Assembly: GCA_018715105.1 (NCBI GenBank)
Contig: DVMG01000019.1
Location: 1 to 11,659, forward strand
Direction of reading: 5' to 3'
Source: Candidatus Ventricola intestinavium
Lineage (GTDB): Bacteria; Bacillota; Clostridia; Christensenellales; Aristaeellaceae
DNA length: 11,659 nucleotides
Shown: one piece after another, positions 1 through 6,539 of the stretch
How the letters are laid out: every line of letters begins with the position of its first letter
Position numbering within the stretch: position 1 is the stretch's first letter
Notes under the pieces: generated by a model
What the model was told of the DNA's origin: nothing
Databases searched by the model: none
What the model saw: only the letters and a program-made list of their open reading frames with translations
Made by a program: the position numbers and the translations under genes

Positions 1-2
1 TG

Positions 3-38
3 AAAAAGGCGGAACAGGAGAAGCTGGGGAAAGGATGA
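3..38 (+). CDS. C-terminal end of an upstream gene (partial)
   Basis: An open frame enters from the window edge and ends at TGA 36-38, giving the residues KKAEQEKLGKG. The Lys/Glu-rich composition resembles a charged protein tail, and the next gene's ribosome site follows 8 bases after the stop, as expected in a compact phage operon. The fragment is too short to assign a function. The frame choice is an inference from spacing and composition only; chance is a real alternative. Confidence 0.3.
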   Translation, partial: KKAEQEKLGKG

Positions 39-62
39 ACGGACACGGAGGGGAAATGGAGC

Positions 63-497
63 ATGAAGGAAAAGGAGAAGAAGGCGCTTTTGCGTGTGCG
101 CGCTCAGGTGAGAATTGTGCGCGAACTGGGAGAAAGGCTGAAAGCGCTTGATCCGGAAGCGGCGCACGGCGCTCTGATGGACGGAATGCCCCGCGCCAGG
201 GGAGGCTTGCCGGGAGGGCTGGACACGCTGATCGCCAGGCGCGATTCTTTGAAGCGGATCATCGAACGGGAAAGTGAACTGATGCGCCGGTATGACGACG
301 AAGCAAGAAAGAGCCTGGATCAGATGCGGCCCGATCTATATACATTCTGTGTGCTGTATTACCTCGGTGGGCTGGACATCGACGAAGTGGCGCAGGCATT
401 GGAGCGCAGTGAACGACAGTGCATGCGATACAGGAAGGAGATTGAGACGGAGGACGGGAAACGGAAAAGGACGGCGCCGGCGGATGACGCGAAATGA
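63..497 (+). CDS. DUF1492/RinA-like late transcription regulator
   Basis: Predicted 144-aa DNA-binding regulator of phage late genes. Residues 1-30 are a basic, helical segment. A linker at 39-55 (MDGMPRARGG and following) resembles the 'MPxGxG' linker I associate with DUF1492 proteins. Residues 56-85 form a helix, and 92-128 (LYTFCVLYYLGGLDIDEVAQ onward) look like a sigma-70 region 4-type helix-turn-helix with recognition helix near 115-128. Length fits the RinA/ArpU/DUF1492 group, whose members activate packaging and structural genes in Gram-positive phages. GGAGGGG at 47-53 supports the ATG at 63. The gene stands directly before the late control region and terminase, the usual position. 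Its last codons overlap a phased repeat array that may be its own binding site. Family placement is from motif and position, not from a search. Confidence 0.72.
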   Translation: MKEKEKKALLRVRAQVRIVRELGERLKALDPEAAHGALMDGMPRARGGLPGGLDTLIARRDSLKRIIERESELMRRYDDEARKSLDQMRPDLYTFCVLYYLGGLDIDEVAQALERSERQCMRYRKEIETEDGKRKRTAPADDAK

Positions 498-518
498 CGT
501 GAAATGTCGAAAAATGTC
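484..518 (+). repeat. Four ATGWC direct repeats at exact 10-bp spacing
   Basis: The pentamer ATGAC or ATGTC begins at 484, 494, 504 and 514, each copy exactly 10 bp after the last; the last three are extended to AAATGWC (492, 502, 512). The array straddles the stop of the regulator gene (495-497) and ends 3 bp before the -35 box at 522. Near-helical phasing places all copies on about the same DNA face, typical of an activator array contacting polymerase. Binding by the adjacent regulator is an inference. Confidence 0.6.
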
Positions 519-521
519 ATC

Positions 522-551
522 TTGCCAAAGGGAATGAACGTGTGATATGAT
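522..551 (+). promoter_or_regulatory. Candidate late promoter, sigma-A type with extended -10
   Basis: TTGCCA (522-527) and TATGAT (546-551) are separated by 18 bp, with TG at 543-544 forming an extended -10 (TGaTATGAT). The -10 lies inside a perfect 10-bp palindrome, ATGATATCAT (547-556). Transcription would start near 557-559. It faces the terminase operon, lies immediately after the regulator gene, and abuts the phased ATGWC array, consistent with an activated late promoter. No transcript data; the call rests on sequence match and context. Confidence 0.65.
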
Positions 552-614
552 ATCATCAGCAAAAGAGAAGGAAGCCACTCGCCAAGAGACGGCTCAGATG
601 ACCGGCAAAAGGGC

Positions 615-654
615 TTTCTCCTCCGGAAGGGGGAGAAAAAAGAAGCTTTTTCTC
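615..654 (+). promoter_or_regulatory. Two mutually exclusive hairpins in the leader
   Basis: Hairpin A pairs 615-624 with 629-638 (10 bp, one G-U) around a GGAA tetraloop, which fits the stable GNRA class. Hairpin B pairs GAGAAAAA (633-640) with TTTTTCTC (647-654) around a 6-nt loop. They share 633-638, so only one can form at a time, as in attenuator or antiterminator switches. Neither is followed by its own T-run; hairpin B's 3' arm is itself U-rich. Whether the switch is used is unknown. Confidence 0.5.
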
Positions 655-692
655 AAAAAAGGCCTCTTACAAAAAATCATGCCGACAAGCTG

Positions 693-721
693 AGCCGCTT
701 CACACAGGGAGCGGCTTTTTT
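693..721 (+). terminator. Rho-independent terminator upstream of terminase
   Basis: Perfect 7-bp stem AGCCGCT (693-699) / AGCGGCT (710-716) with a 10-nt loop, running into six T (716-721). It lies about 160 nt after the candidate late promoter and 140 nt before terminase, so late transcription would need read-through or antitermination. The same stem core, GCGGC/GCCGC, recurs in the next hairpins; CCGCTT (695-700) could also pair with AAGCGG (767-772). Confidence 0.75.
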
Positions 722-741
722 CATGCTCTTTTGCCCCCAAA

Positions 742-783
742 GTGCGGCGCTGCCGCACAAATCAGGAAGCGGACAGGCCGCTT
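742..783 (+). repeat. Twin perfect hairpins before terminase
   Basis: The first hairpin is GTGCGGC (742-748) / GCCGCAC (752-758) with a 3-nt loop; the second is AAGCGG (767-772) / CCGCTT (778-783) with a 5-nt loop. Both are perfect and share the GCGG core with the preceding terminator. Lying between the terminator and the terminase small subunit gene, they could be RNA elements controlling read-through, or DNA sites recognised by the small terminase (pac/cos). The sequence alone does not decide between these. Confidence 0.5.
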
Positions 784-862
784 ACGGCACAGACGTGCTC
801 CATGGAGAGGCGTCAAGCCGAAGCGCGGCGGCCCGCTCTTTTTTATGGAAAGGAGGAAGCAT

Positions 863-1273
863 GTGGCAAAGATGACGGAGGCCATGAAGGCGGAAGCCGT
901 GCGCGCCTACTTTGAGGAAGGAGAAGAGGCCGAGCGAATTGCCGAACGCATGGGCGTGCAGACGTGGCAGGTCAGATCCGTGCTAAGCAACCCCAAACGG
1001 CTTGAGCCCTACCGCAGGCGCGCGGAAGCAGCCAAGCTGCGCGCGCAGATCTGCGTAAGCGAGAGCGCTGAGGAAGCGGCCCGAAAACAGGCACAGCTGC
1101 TGCGGGAGGAAGACAGCCGGTCTTCCGTCAGCCAGAGAGCAGCCAAGGACATCCTTGACCGCGCGGGCATACGCACGCCCAGAGAGACGAGGCAGGAGAT
1201 TACCATCACATTTGCGGCCGGGGCGCCGAAACTGGGGATGCCCAGAACCATGGAGGAATCCGATGGAGATTGA
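863..1273 (+). CDS. terS: Terminase small subunit
   Basis: Predicted 136-aa DNA-recognition subunit of the packaging motor, which binds the phage pac/cos site and loads the large subunit. Residues 20-44 form a helix-turn-helix (EEAERIAERMGVQTWQVRSV and following). The middle is helical and charged. Residues 88-105, containing SQRAAKDILDRAGIRTP, match the helix often seen near the C-terminus of Firmicute small terminases. The start is GTG 863, because AAAGGAGG (849-856) ends 6 nt before it; ATG 872 would leave 15 nt and give 133 aa, while ATG 845 would overlap the ribosome site. The gene overlaps the large subunit by 11 bp, indicating translational coupling. The family call rests on the HTH, the C-terminal helix, size and position. 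Confidence 0.8.
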   Translation: MAKMTEAMKAEAVRAYFEEGEEAERIAERMGVQTWQVRSVLSNPKRLEPYRRRAEAAKLRAQICVSESAEEAARKQAQLLREEDSRSSVSQRAAKDILDRAGIRTPRETRQEITITFAAGAPKLGMPRTMEESDGD

Positions 1274-2657
1274 ACTGGATTACAGACCGACGCAAAAACA
1301 AAGGCGCTTTCACGCCAGCGAGGCGGATGAGGTGCTCTATGGCGGGGCGGCAGGGGGAGGAAAGAGCTACGCCATCTGCTGGGACGCATGCCTGCGCTGC
1401 CTGCGATACCCCGGCACGCATGCCTATCTGTTCAGGCGGACGTATCCGGAACTGGAGATGACGCTTGTACGCACGATGCAGGCCATTGTGCCCTCCGCGC
1501 TGGGGCGATACACGGCCAGCACACATGAGATGCGATTTGCCAACGGCAGTGTAGCCCACTTTTGCCACCTGAGCAACGAGGGGGAAGGCCTGCTCAAATA
1601 CCAGGGAGCGGAGATCCACTGGCTGTATTTTGATGAGCTGACGCACTTTACAAAGCCCATGTACGACTACCTGCGCACAAGGCTGCGAGCGGAAAAAAAG
1701 CTGGGCATCACACCGTGTGTGCGGTGCGCAAGCAACCCTGGCGGGCCGGGACATGCGTGGGTGAAGACGCGGTTTGTAGACGGCACCAGGGCAGGAGAAC
1801 GGGTGGCGGAAATCCCGGTGGAGAGCGATCTGCTGGGCAGAGCGGGCATTCGCCGGATTGAATACATCCCCGCAACGGCGATGGATAACCCGCATATCAC
1901 GCGGGACTACATCATTGAGCTGGAGCAGAAGCCGCGCGCCCTGCGCGAAGCGCTGCTGCTGGGGAAATGGGACGCCTTTGACGGGCAGGCATTTCCCGAA
2001 TTCACGGATGATCCGGCGCATTACGATGACGGACGGTATACGCATGTGATCCGCCCCTTCGCTGTTCCCCTGCACTGGCCGCGCTATGTGAGCTTTGACC
2101 ACGGATACACGCGGCCTTTTTCATTCGGCGTCTGGGCGGTGGACGAAGAAGGGCGCGTATACCGCTACAAGGAGCTCTATGGCTGTGTGCCGGGAGAGGC
2201 CAACACGGGCATCATGCGCCCGCCCGGCGAGATCGCAGAAATGCTGGCTGGACTGATGGAGCCGGAATTTCAAGAAGGGCTGCACATCACGGGGATCGCG
2301 GATCCAGCCATCTGGGACAGGAGCCGGGGCACAAGCGTGGAAGAGCAGATCCGCCAGGTCTTCTCCGGCGTTGTCTTCCGCAAGGGGGACAACACACGCC
2401 TGCCGGGAAAGATGCAGCTGCACGAACGCCTCAAATTTGGGGAAGACGGCAGGCCGATGCTCTATGTGTTCGCTAATTGCCGGGATTTCATCCGCACCAT
2501 CCCCTCACTGGTCTACGACGCCAGGCGGCCGGAGGACATTGACACGGCAGGAGAAGACCACATCTACGACGAGACACGTTACTTTCTGATGAGCCGGCCG
2601 ATTGCACCGAGGCATACCCGGCCCAGGACACGGAAGGAGTTCAATCCGCTTGCTTAG
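1263..2657 (+). CDS. terL: Terminase large subunit (packaging ATPase/nuclease)
   Basis: Predicted 464-aa motor that translocates DNA into the prohead and cuts it. Visible motifs: Walker A GGAAGGGKS (27-35), Walker B with catalytic acid IHWLYFDE (118-125), and the coupling motif ASNPGGPGH (157-165). The C-terminal RNase H-like nuclease has candidate metal ligands D279 (SFDHG), D347 (ADPA) and the EDHIYDE cluster (431-437). Full-length for the family. ATG 1263 is chosen because GGAGG (1252-1256) lies 6 nt upstream and the family N-terminus begins near it; an upstream extension to 1155 would only read the small-subunit gene in another frame. All key residues appear intact, so the motor is probably functional. 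Confidence 0.95.
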   Translation: MEIELDYRPTQKQRRFHASEADEVLYGGAAGGGKSYAICWDACLRCLRYPGTHAYLFRRTYPELEMTLVRTMQAIVPSALGRYTASTHEMRFANGSVAHFCHLSNEGEGLLKYQGAEIHWLYFDELTHFTKPMYDYLRTRLRAEKKLGITPCVRCASNPGGPGHAWVKTRFVDGTRAGERVAEIPVESDLLGRAGIRRIEYIPATAMDNPHITRDYIIELEQKPRALREALLLGKWDAFDGQAFPEFTDDPAHYDDGRYTHVIRPFAVPLHWPRYVSFDHGYTRPFSFGVWAVDEEGRVYRYKELYGCVPGEANTGIMRPPGEIAEMLAGLMEPEFQEGLHITGIADPAIWDRSRGTSVEEQIRQVFSGVVFRKGDNTRLPGKMQLHERLKFGEDGRPMLYVFANCRDFIRTIPSLVYDARRPEDIDTAGEDHIYDETRYFLMSRPIAPRHTRPRTRKEFNPLA

Positions 2658-2752
2658 GAAAAGCGACGGCATACGGAGAAAACGGAAAGCACAGCATTTT
2701 GGACGAAATTCGGGAAAATTTGATTTAGGAGAAAGGAGAGGACGGAACACAA

Positions 2753-4429
2753 ATGCTCAGGAGGGAGGGCCGAACGCGGAAACAGGCAGGCGATGCCCAG
2801 CTTGCGCCGCGGGAAGGCACGGTGATTTACGAGCAGCCGCTGAGCGCACGAGAAAAGGAATTGGTGCATCGCGCATACGCGCTGTTTGACTTCTTTTACG
2901 ATAAACTGCGCGAGGATCACGAACAGATGCGTCTGGCGCGCGCGATGCGCCAGCGCCGGCATGAGGAACAGAGCGCGACGTCGCCCAGCAGCAACACGCT
3001 CAACTCCTGTGTGGACAACATGATCGCCGACCAGACGGACAACATGCCTGAAGCGGTGATGGTTCCCGAACGCGAGGAGACCGCGGCCAGCGCGGAAGAA
3101 ATGAGCGATGTGGTGAGCTTTGTGCTCTACCATGCGGGATGGCCGGGCAAATACCAGGCGCTGATGGAGGATGCCGTGGTGACGGGCACGGGGGTGGCGC
3201 AGGTTTACTGGGACGACGACATGGAAGAAGGCGAGGGCATGGTGAACGTGCTTGCCTGGCACCCGGAGGACTTTTACCCCGACCCGATGTATGAGAATAT
3301 TCAGGATGGGCGCGGATGCTTCAAGGTGACGCACACGACCGTGGCCTGGGTGCAGGAGCATTACCCGCAGGCACGGGGGTATATAGGTTCGGATCCCTAT
3401 GCCATGCAGGGAGAGGGGGCGCTGCTTGAAGCGCCGGACGGGGATGAAAAGACGACGCTGATCGAATTCTGGTACAAGCGATATGACGCGCGCAGGCGCC
3501 GCACGCACGTGCACATGGCGCAGATGGCGGGACATGCCCTGCTTTACAGCACGGAGACGGGATTTGGCACGGAGGAAAGCGGCTATCAGGACGGTGTTTA
3601 TGCGCACGGGCAGTATCCCTTTATCCTCTACAAGTACCGCGATGTTTGGAAAAAACCGTTCGGCACGGGACTGATTCATGATTACGCGGGAACGCAGCAG
3701 GCCATCGACCGATATGCCAAATACATCGACGACAATGCCAGAGAGAGCAGCGTACAGCGCCACTTTGTGCGCCGGGGAAGCGGCATCAACGTGGAAGACG
3801 TGGCCGACATGCGCAGGACGATCATTGAATGGGACGGAAACGACATCCGAGAGGTGATGCAGACCGTCCAGGCACAGCCGCTCAACGGACAGATTTACCA
3901 GATGATGCAGTACATGGCGGACACGATGAAGCAGGACTGCGGACAGAATCAGTTTGCGCGTGGAGAAGGCGGACTGAGTGTGACCGCCGGGACAGCGATC
4001 CGATCCCTGCAGGAAGCGGGAAGCAAGATCACGCGCTGGCATACGGAGCGATTCAAGGACGCTTTCCGGGAGATGGTGGAGCAGATTCTCTGGGTGCTCA
4101 GCGAATACCTGGAGCCGGGGAGAAAGCTGCGCATTATCGGAGGATGGGATTCGGCCGGGGGGATGCGCGAGCGCGTGATCGAACTGATCGCTCCGGAAAA
4201 GAGCGGGGATGCTCTGCCGCGGCCGGCCTACACGGTGCGCGTGCAGGTGCAAAAAAACAATCCAAGCCAGATTCAGGCCGACAACGAATTCCTGATGCAG
4301 GTGGTCAAAATCTGCGCCGAATATGGCCAGCCCCTGCCGCCTGAGGCGGTGATCCGGCTGATGGAGGGGCAAAGGACCAAGGCGAGCGTGCTCAGGGCCG
4401 TGAAGGAACACGCCGGGCCGCCCCAATAG
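2753..4429 (+). CDS. Portal protein, P22-like
   Basis: Predicted 558-aa subunit of the dodecameric ring at the capsid vertex through which DNA passes. The helical N-terminus (30-75) is followed by NTLNSCVDNMIADQTDNMPE (81-100), a typical early portal helix with Asn/Asp-rich turns. A mixed alpha/beta wing includes LAWHPEDFYPDPMYEN (167-182) and a stem/clip region includes GTGLIHDYAGTQQAIDRYAK (304-323). The long helices at 380-455 resemble the crown-proximal part of P22-type portals. It follows terminase and precedes scaffold and capsid, the normal order. The start is less certain: GAAAGGAGAGG (2731-2741) lies 11 nt or more before ATG 2753, and no better in-frame site is seen. The sense frame contains so few TTA/CTA/TCA codons that a long antisense frame stays open by chance. 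Confidence 0.85.
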   Translation: MLRREGRTRKQAGDAQLAPREGTVIYEQPLSAREKELVHRAYALFDFFYDKLREDHEQMRLARAMRQRRHEEQSATSPSSNTLNSCVDNMIADQTDNMPEAVMVPEREETAASAEEMSDVVSFVLYHAGWPGKYQALMEDAVVTGTGVAQVYWDDDMEEGEGMVNVLAWHPEDFYPDPMYENIQDGRGCFKVTHTTVAWVQEHYPQARGYIGSDPYAMQGEGALLEAPDGDEKTTLIEFWYKRYDARRRRTHVHMAQMAGHALLYSTETGFGTEESGYQDGVYAHGQYPFILYKYRDVWKKPFGTGLIHDYAGTQQAIDRYAKYIDDNARESSVQRHFVRRGSGINVEDVADMRRTIIEWDGNDIREVMQTVQAQPLNGQIYQMMQYMADTMKQDCGQNQFARGEGGLSVTAGTAIRSLQEAGSKITRWHTERFKDAFREMVEQILWVLSEYLEPGRKLRIIGGWDSAGGMRERVIELIAPEKSGDALPRPAYTVRVQVQKNNPSQIQADNEFLMQVVKICAEYGQPLPPEAVIRLMEGQRTKASVLRAVKEHAGPPQ

Positions 4430-4541
4430 AAAGCGAACGGACGGGCTGGAAAGAACATGAGGAAGGGGGGATGCCTATGGCCGCCTGACAGGAGCCAACC
4501 GGCATGAAGAACAAACAAACACACAGAAAAGGGGGAAACGC

Positions 4542-5000
4542 ATGATGATGGAGACGGAAGAACGGATGGACATGCCTCAGGAAGAGGTCACGGTGAATGA
4601 CCTTGAGGAAAACCTGGCACAGCCAGCACAGATGCAGCGGGAAGCGGACGACGCGGATGAGGCACAGGAGCAGATCGAAGCCATTCGTCAGGGATTGGCA
4701 GAGCTGTTTGAAGACGGATGGACGACGGCGGAACTGGAGGCTTTCACACAGGATGAGGCGGTGAGGAGCGACATCGCGGTGGGACACGGCGTTGTGCGCG
4801 CGGCCTGCGCTTACTTGAAAAGAAACGATGGGCAGGCAGCATGGCCCGCACGCAGGCGCGGCGTGCCCGTGACCCGCGCAACCGCGGCAGGGACGGCCCC
4901 AAGGGAAAACCGCATTGAACACATGACGGACGCGCAGTTTGACGCCTTTTCAAAAAGAGCGCGTGAGGCGGTGATGGAGGGGAAGCGCGTGCGGCTGTAA
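4542..5000 (+). CDS. Probable capsid scaffolding protein
   Basis: Predicted 152-aa acidic then basic protein between portal and capsid genes, the expected place for a scaffold. Residues 1-80 are rich in Glu, Asp and Gln and helical. A basic, Pro/Ala-rich stretch lies at 93-123. The C-terminus, HMTDAQFDAFSKRAREAVME (127-146) plus GKRVRL, matches the pattern of a short helix with a basic end common to scaffolds that bind the coat protein. Scaffolds guide prohead assembly and then leave or are cleaved. GGGGG (4531-4535) sits 6 nt before ATG 4542; the next two codons are also ATG, so the exact start may shift by one or two residues. Sequence conservation in this class is low, so position and C-terminal pattern carry the call. 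Confidence 0.65.
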   Translation: MMMETEERMDMPQEEVTVNDLEENLAQPAQMQREADDADEAQEQIEAIRQGLAELFEDGWTTAELEAFTQDEAVRSDIAVGHGVVRAACAYLKRNDGQAAWPARRRGVPVTRATAAGTAPRENRIEHMTDAQFDAFSKRAREAVMEGKRVRL

Positions 5001-5153
5001 AACAGCGGCACAGGCCTATCCGGGAAGGAACGGCGGGCGGCATCCACAGACGCATAAGGCAGGAAGAAAAAACCGCCCGGATTTTGGCAAGAAAAACGCG
5101 GAAAAGAGATCTGTTTTTGGAAGACATACCAACAGGAGAACAGGAGGAAGAAC
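5001..5153 (+). other. Leader region before the capsid gene
   Basis: This 153-bp gap is unusually long for the operon and shows no convincing gene. It contains a perfect inverted repeat CGGGCGG (5034-5040) / CCGCCCG (5073-5079) around a 32-nt loop, without a T-run. It ends in the strong capsid ribosome site. A role in mRNA processing or stability that raises capsid output is possible; no promoter with both boxes was found. Confidence 0.35.
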
Positions 5154-6116
5154 ATGGCTTACACAAGCAAAGACACGAACATGACGGGCAGCACCGGCCT
5201 GACGCCGGGCATGCAGACCTATTATAACCGGGAATTGCTGCGCACATTTGAGCCGGAGCTGGTGCATCTGCAGTTTGGCGATGAACACCGGATGCCTCCG
5301 AACAGCGGCCTTGTGATGAACATGCGCAAACTCATCCCGCTGGAGACGAACACCAAGGCACTCGACGAAGGCAATCCCGGAGACAGCGTGATGCTGGCCG
5401 AAACCGAAGTGACGGTGCAGCTTCAGCAGTATGGCGAATACGCCCGATGCACAGACAAGCTCGATCTGACGCATCTTGACATGAACATTATGCGCAAGAC
5501 AAAGCTTTTTGGCGATGCGGGAGCGCGCAGCATCGACGCCGTGGTGCGCGAAGAGCTGGCCACCTGCACGAATGTGATCTATGCGGGAGGCAAGACCAGC
5601 CGTGCCGCGCTGACCTGCGAAGACCGGCTGACCAGCCGCGAGCTGCGCCGCGCTGTAAAGATGCTCAAGAAAAACCATGCACAGACGTTTGGCGGATACT
5701 ACATCGCCATCGTCGGACCGGATACGATGTACGACCTGCAGGAGGATGATGCCTTTATCAAAGTGAGCCAGTATCAGGACAGGGAGAACATCTACACCGG
5801 AGAGGTAGGGCGGCTGTTTGGATGCCGGCTGGTTGAAACGACCGAGGCGAAGATCTTCGAAGGCGCGGGCGCGGCGATTTCAGGAGGCGAGGAAAAATAT
5901 GACGTGGCAAGCGTGATCGTGCTGGGGCAGTATGCCTACGGCGTGACCAGCCTGCGGGGCGCGAGGCCGCGTGTGATCGTAAAGCCCGCGGGCAGCGCGG
6001 GAACCGCTGACCCGCTTGACCAGATTTCCACCGTTGGATGGAAGATGGACGGCTTTGGCGTGAAACTGCTTCAGCCGGAATATGCGGTGCGCATTGAGTG
6101 CGGATTTACGGCATGA
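5154..6116 (+). CDS. Major capsid protein, N4-gp56 family
   Basis: Predicted 320-aa coat protein forming the icosahedral head. The N-terminus TGLTPGMQTYYNRELLRTFE (14-33) and the following LVHLQFGDEHRMP (37-49) are hallmarks of N4-gp56-type coats. Residues 50-100 form the extended loop and E-loop-like strand region. Other characteristic stretches are TGEVGRLFGCRLVETTEA (215-232) and, near the C-terminus, DPLDQISTVGWKMDGFGVKL (286-305) then QPEYAVRIECG. Length is slightly short for the family (often about 300-400). AGGAGG (5142-5147) lies 6 nt before ATG 5154, the best ribosome site in the head cluster, fitting the need for hundreds of copies. A strong hairpin follows the stop. No sign of a fused protease or decoration domain. 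Confidence 0.9.
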   Translation: MAYTSKDTNMTGSTGLTPGMQTYYNRELLRTFEPELVHLQFGDEHRMPPNSGLVMNMRKLIPLETNTKALDEGNPGDSVMLAETEVTVQLQQYGEYARCTDKLDLTHLDMNIMRKTKLFGDAGARSIDAVVREELATCTNVIYAGGKTSRAALTCEDRLTSRELRRAVKMLKKNHAQTFGGYYIAIVGPDTMYDLQEDDAFIKVSQYQDRENIYTGEVGRLFGCRLVETTEAKIFEGAGAAISGGEEKYDVASVIVLGQYAYGVTSLRGARPRVIVKPAGSAGTADPLDQISTVGWKMDGFGVKLLQPEYAVRIECGFTA

Positions 6117-6125
6117 TGCGGATGC

Positions 6126-6160
6126 GCCCTCTTCCTCTTTCTTTTGGAGGGGAAGGGGGC
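6126..6160 (+). promoter_or_regulatory. Strong hairpin just after the capsid gene
   Basis: Starting 9 nt after the capsid stop, 6126-6140 pairs with 6146-6160 to make a 15-bp stem (11 Watson-Crick pairs, four G-U) around a CTTTT loop. No T-run follows on the + strand and none on the minus strand, so it is not a standard terminator. Such structures between a highly expressed coat gene and its neighbours can protect the upstream mRNA 3' end or mark a processing site. Base pairing is directly visible; the function is inferred. Confidence 0.6.
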
Positions 6161-6223
6161 CTGAGCATGCCGCGGGGCGAACCACAGAACGAATGGACAG
6201 AGGCCAGAAAAGGAGCGAAGACG

Positions 6224-6535
6224 ATGATCAACACAACCAAAAGCATGGAAAACACGAGCACGGCGCTGGCCGGCAAATGCGGAGAAACGCTTAAAAATAT
6301 GAACCGGCTGCTGGCGGACGCGGGATGCGCCGGGTGCCGCCGCATCGAGACGATGCTGTCGCTTGTGCCCGGGAGCAGAGATGACGTGATCTTTGTGGGA
6401 CTCAATGGGGTTGGCTTTTATTTCATGCGCGGACAGCGCGTGCAGATGCCCGAGCCGCTGCTGGAAATCCTCCAGAACACGGGTGTGCTGGGGGACCGGG
6501 CACACGGTGACGGCGGCAAAAATGCAGGGAGATGA
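6224..6535 (+). CDS. Small head-region protein of unknown function
   Basis: Predicted 103-aa protein between the capsid and adaptor genes. Residues 1-30 are a Ser/Thr/Asn-rich helix. A cysteine pair CAGC (35-38) follows. The C-terminal half, with DDVIFVGLNGVGFYFMRGQR (53-72) and VQMPEPLLEILQNTG, recalls small proteins next to coat genes in Firmicute phages that have a beta-hairpin followed by a 'P-E-x-x-x-x-I/L' helix. A decoration or connector-accessory role is possible but not shown. AAAAGGAG (6207-6214) sits 9 nt before ATG 6224; the frame extends upstream to 6098 but that would overlap the capsid gene and the hairpin, so the internal start is preferred. Four nt separate it from the next gene. 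Confidence 0.65.
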   Translation: MINTTKSMENTSTALAGKCGETLKNMNRLLADAGCAGCRRIETMLSLVPGSRDDVIFVGLNGVGFYFMRGQRVQMPEPLLEILQNTGVLGDRAHGDGGKNAGR

Positions 6536-6539
6536 TTGG

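Larger units (their letters stand above)
558..721 (+). ncRNA. Candidate structured leader RNA (promoter to terminator)
   Basis: Start near 558 is predicted from the -10 box and the end is the T-run of the terminator. Besides the hairpins listed separately, AAGCC (572-576) can pair with GGCTT (612-616) to close a domain containing a small GCC/GGC stem (581-583 with 591-593). It could be a stable small RNA or the terminated leader of the late operon, comparable in layout to the lambda PR' leader ('phage 6S') transcript. The 5' end is an estimate and no known RNA family is claimed. Confidence 0.4.
498..862 (+). promoter_or_regulatory. Late-gene control region between regulator and terminase
   Basis: This 365-bp stretch shows no convincing gene. 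In order it holds the end of the ATGWC array, the extended -10 promoter, a leader of about 160 nt with two overlapping hairpins (615-638 and 633-654), an intrinsic terminator (693-721), two perfect hairpins (742-758 and 767-783), and a T-run (839-844) preceded by weak 4-bp stems (GCCG/CGGC 817-829 or GCGG/CCGC 825-836). The terminase ribosome site AAAGGAGG (849-856) ends the region. An open frame can be extended upstream of terminase to 731, but it would run through the hairpins, lacks a ribosome site and has an atypical Arg/Pro/Gly-rich product, so I treat it as untranslated. Confidence 0.6.

Noticed and set aside
731..862. Upstream extension of the terminase small subunit frame
   Set aside because: It runs through hairpins and has no ribosome site at 731; the AAAGGAGG at 849-856 fits GTG 863 exactly.
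2654..4426. 590-aa open frame on the minus strand across the portal gene
   Set aside because: It is in codon register with the portal gene and stays open only because that gene avoids TTA, CTA and TCA codons. The product is His/Arg/Leu-rich with no recognisable domain and no ribosome site was evident.
4457..4488. Tiny ORFs between portal and scaffold near GGAAGGGGGG
   Set aside because: Ten codons or fewer, with no convincing spacing or conserved pattern; likely chance.
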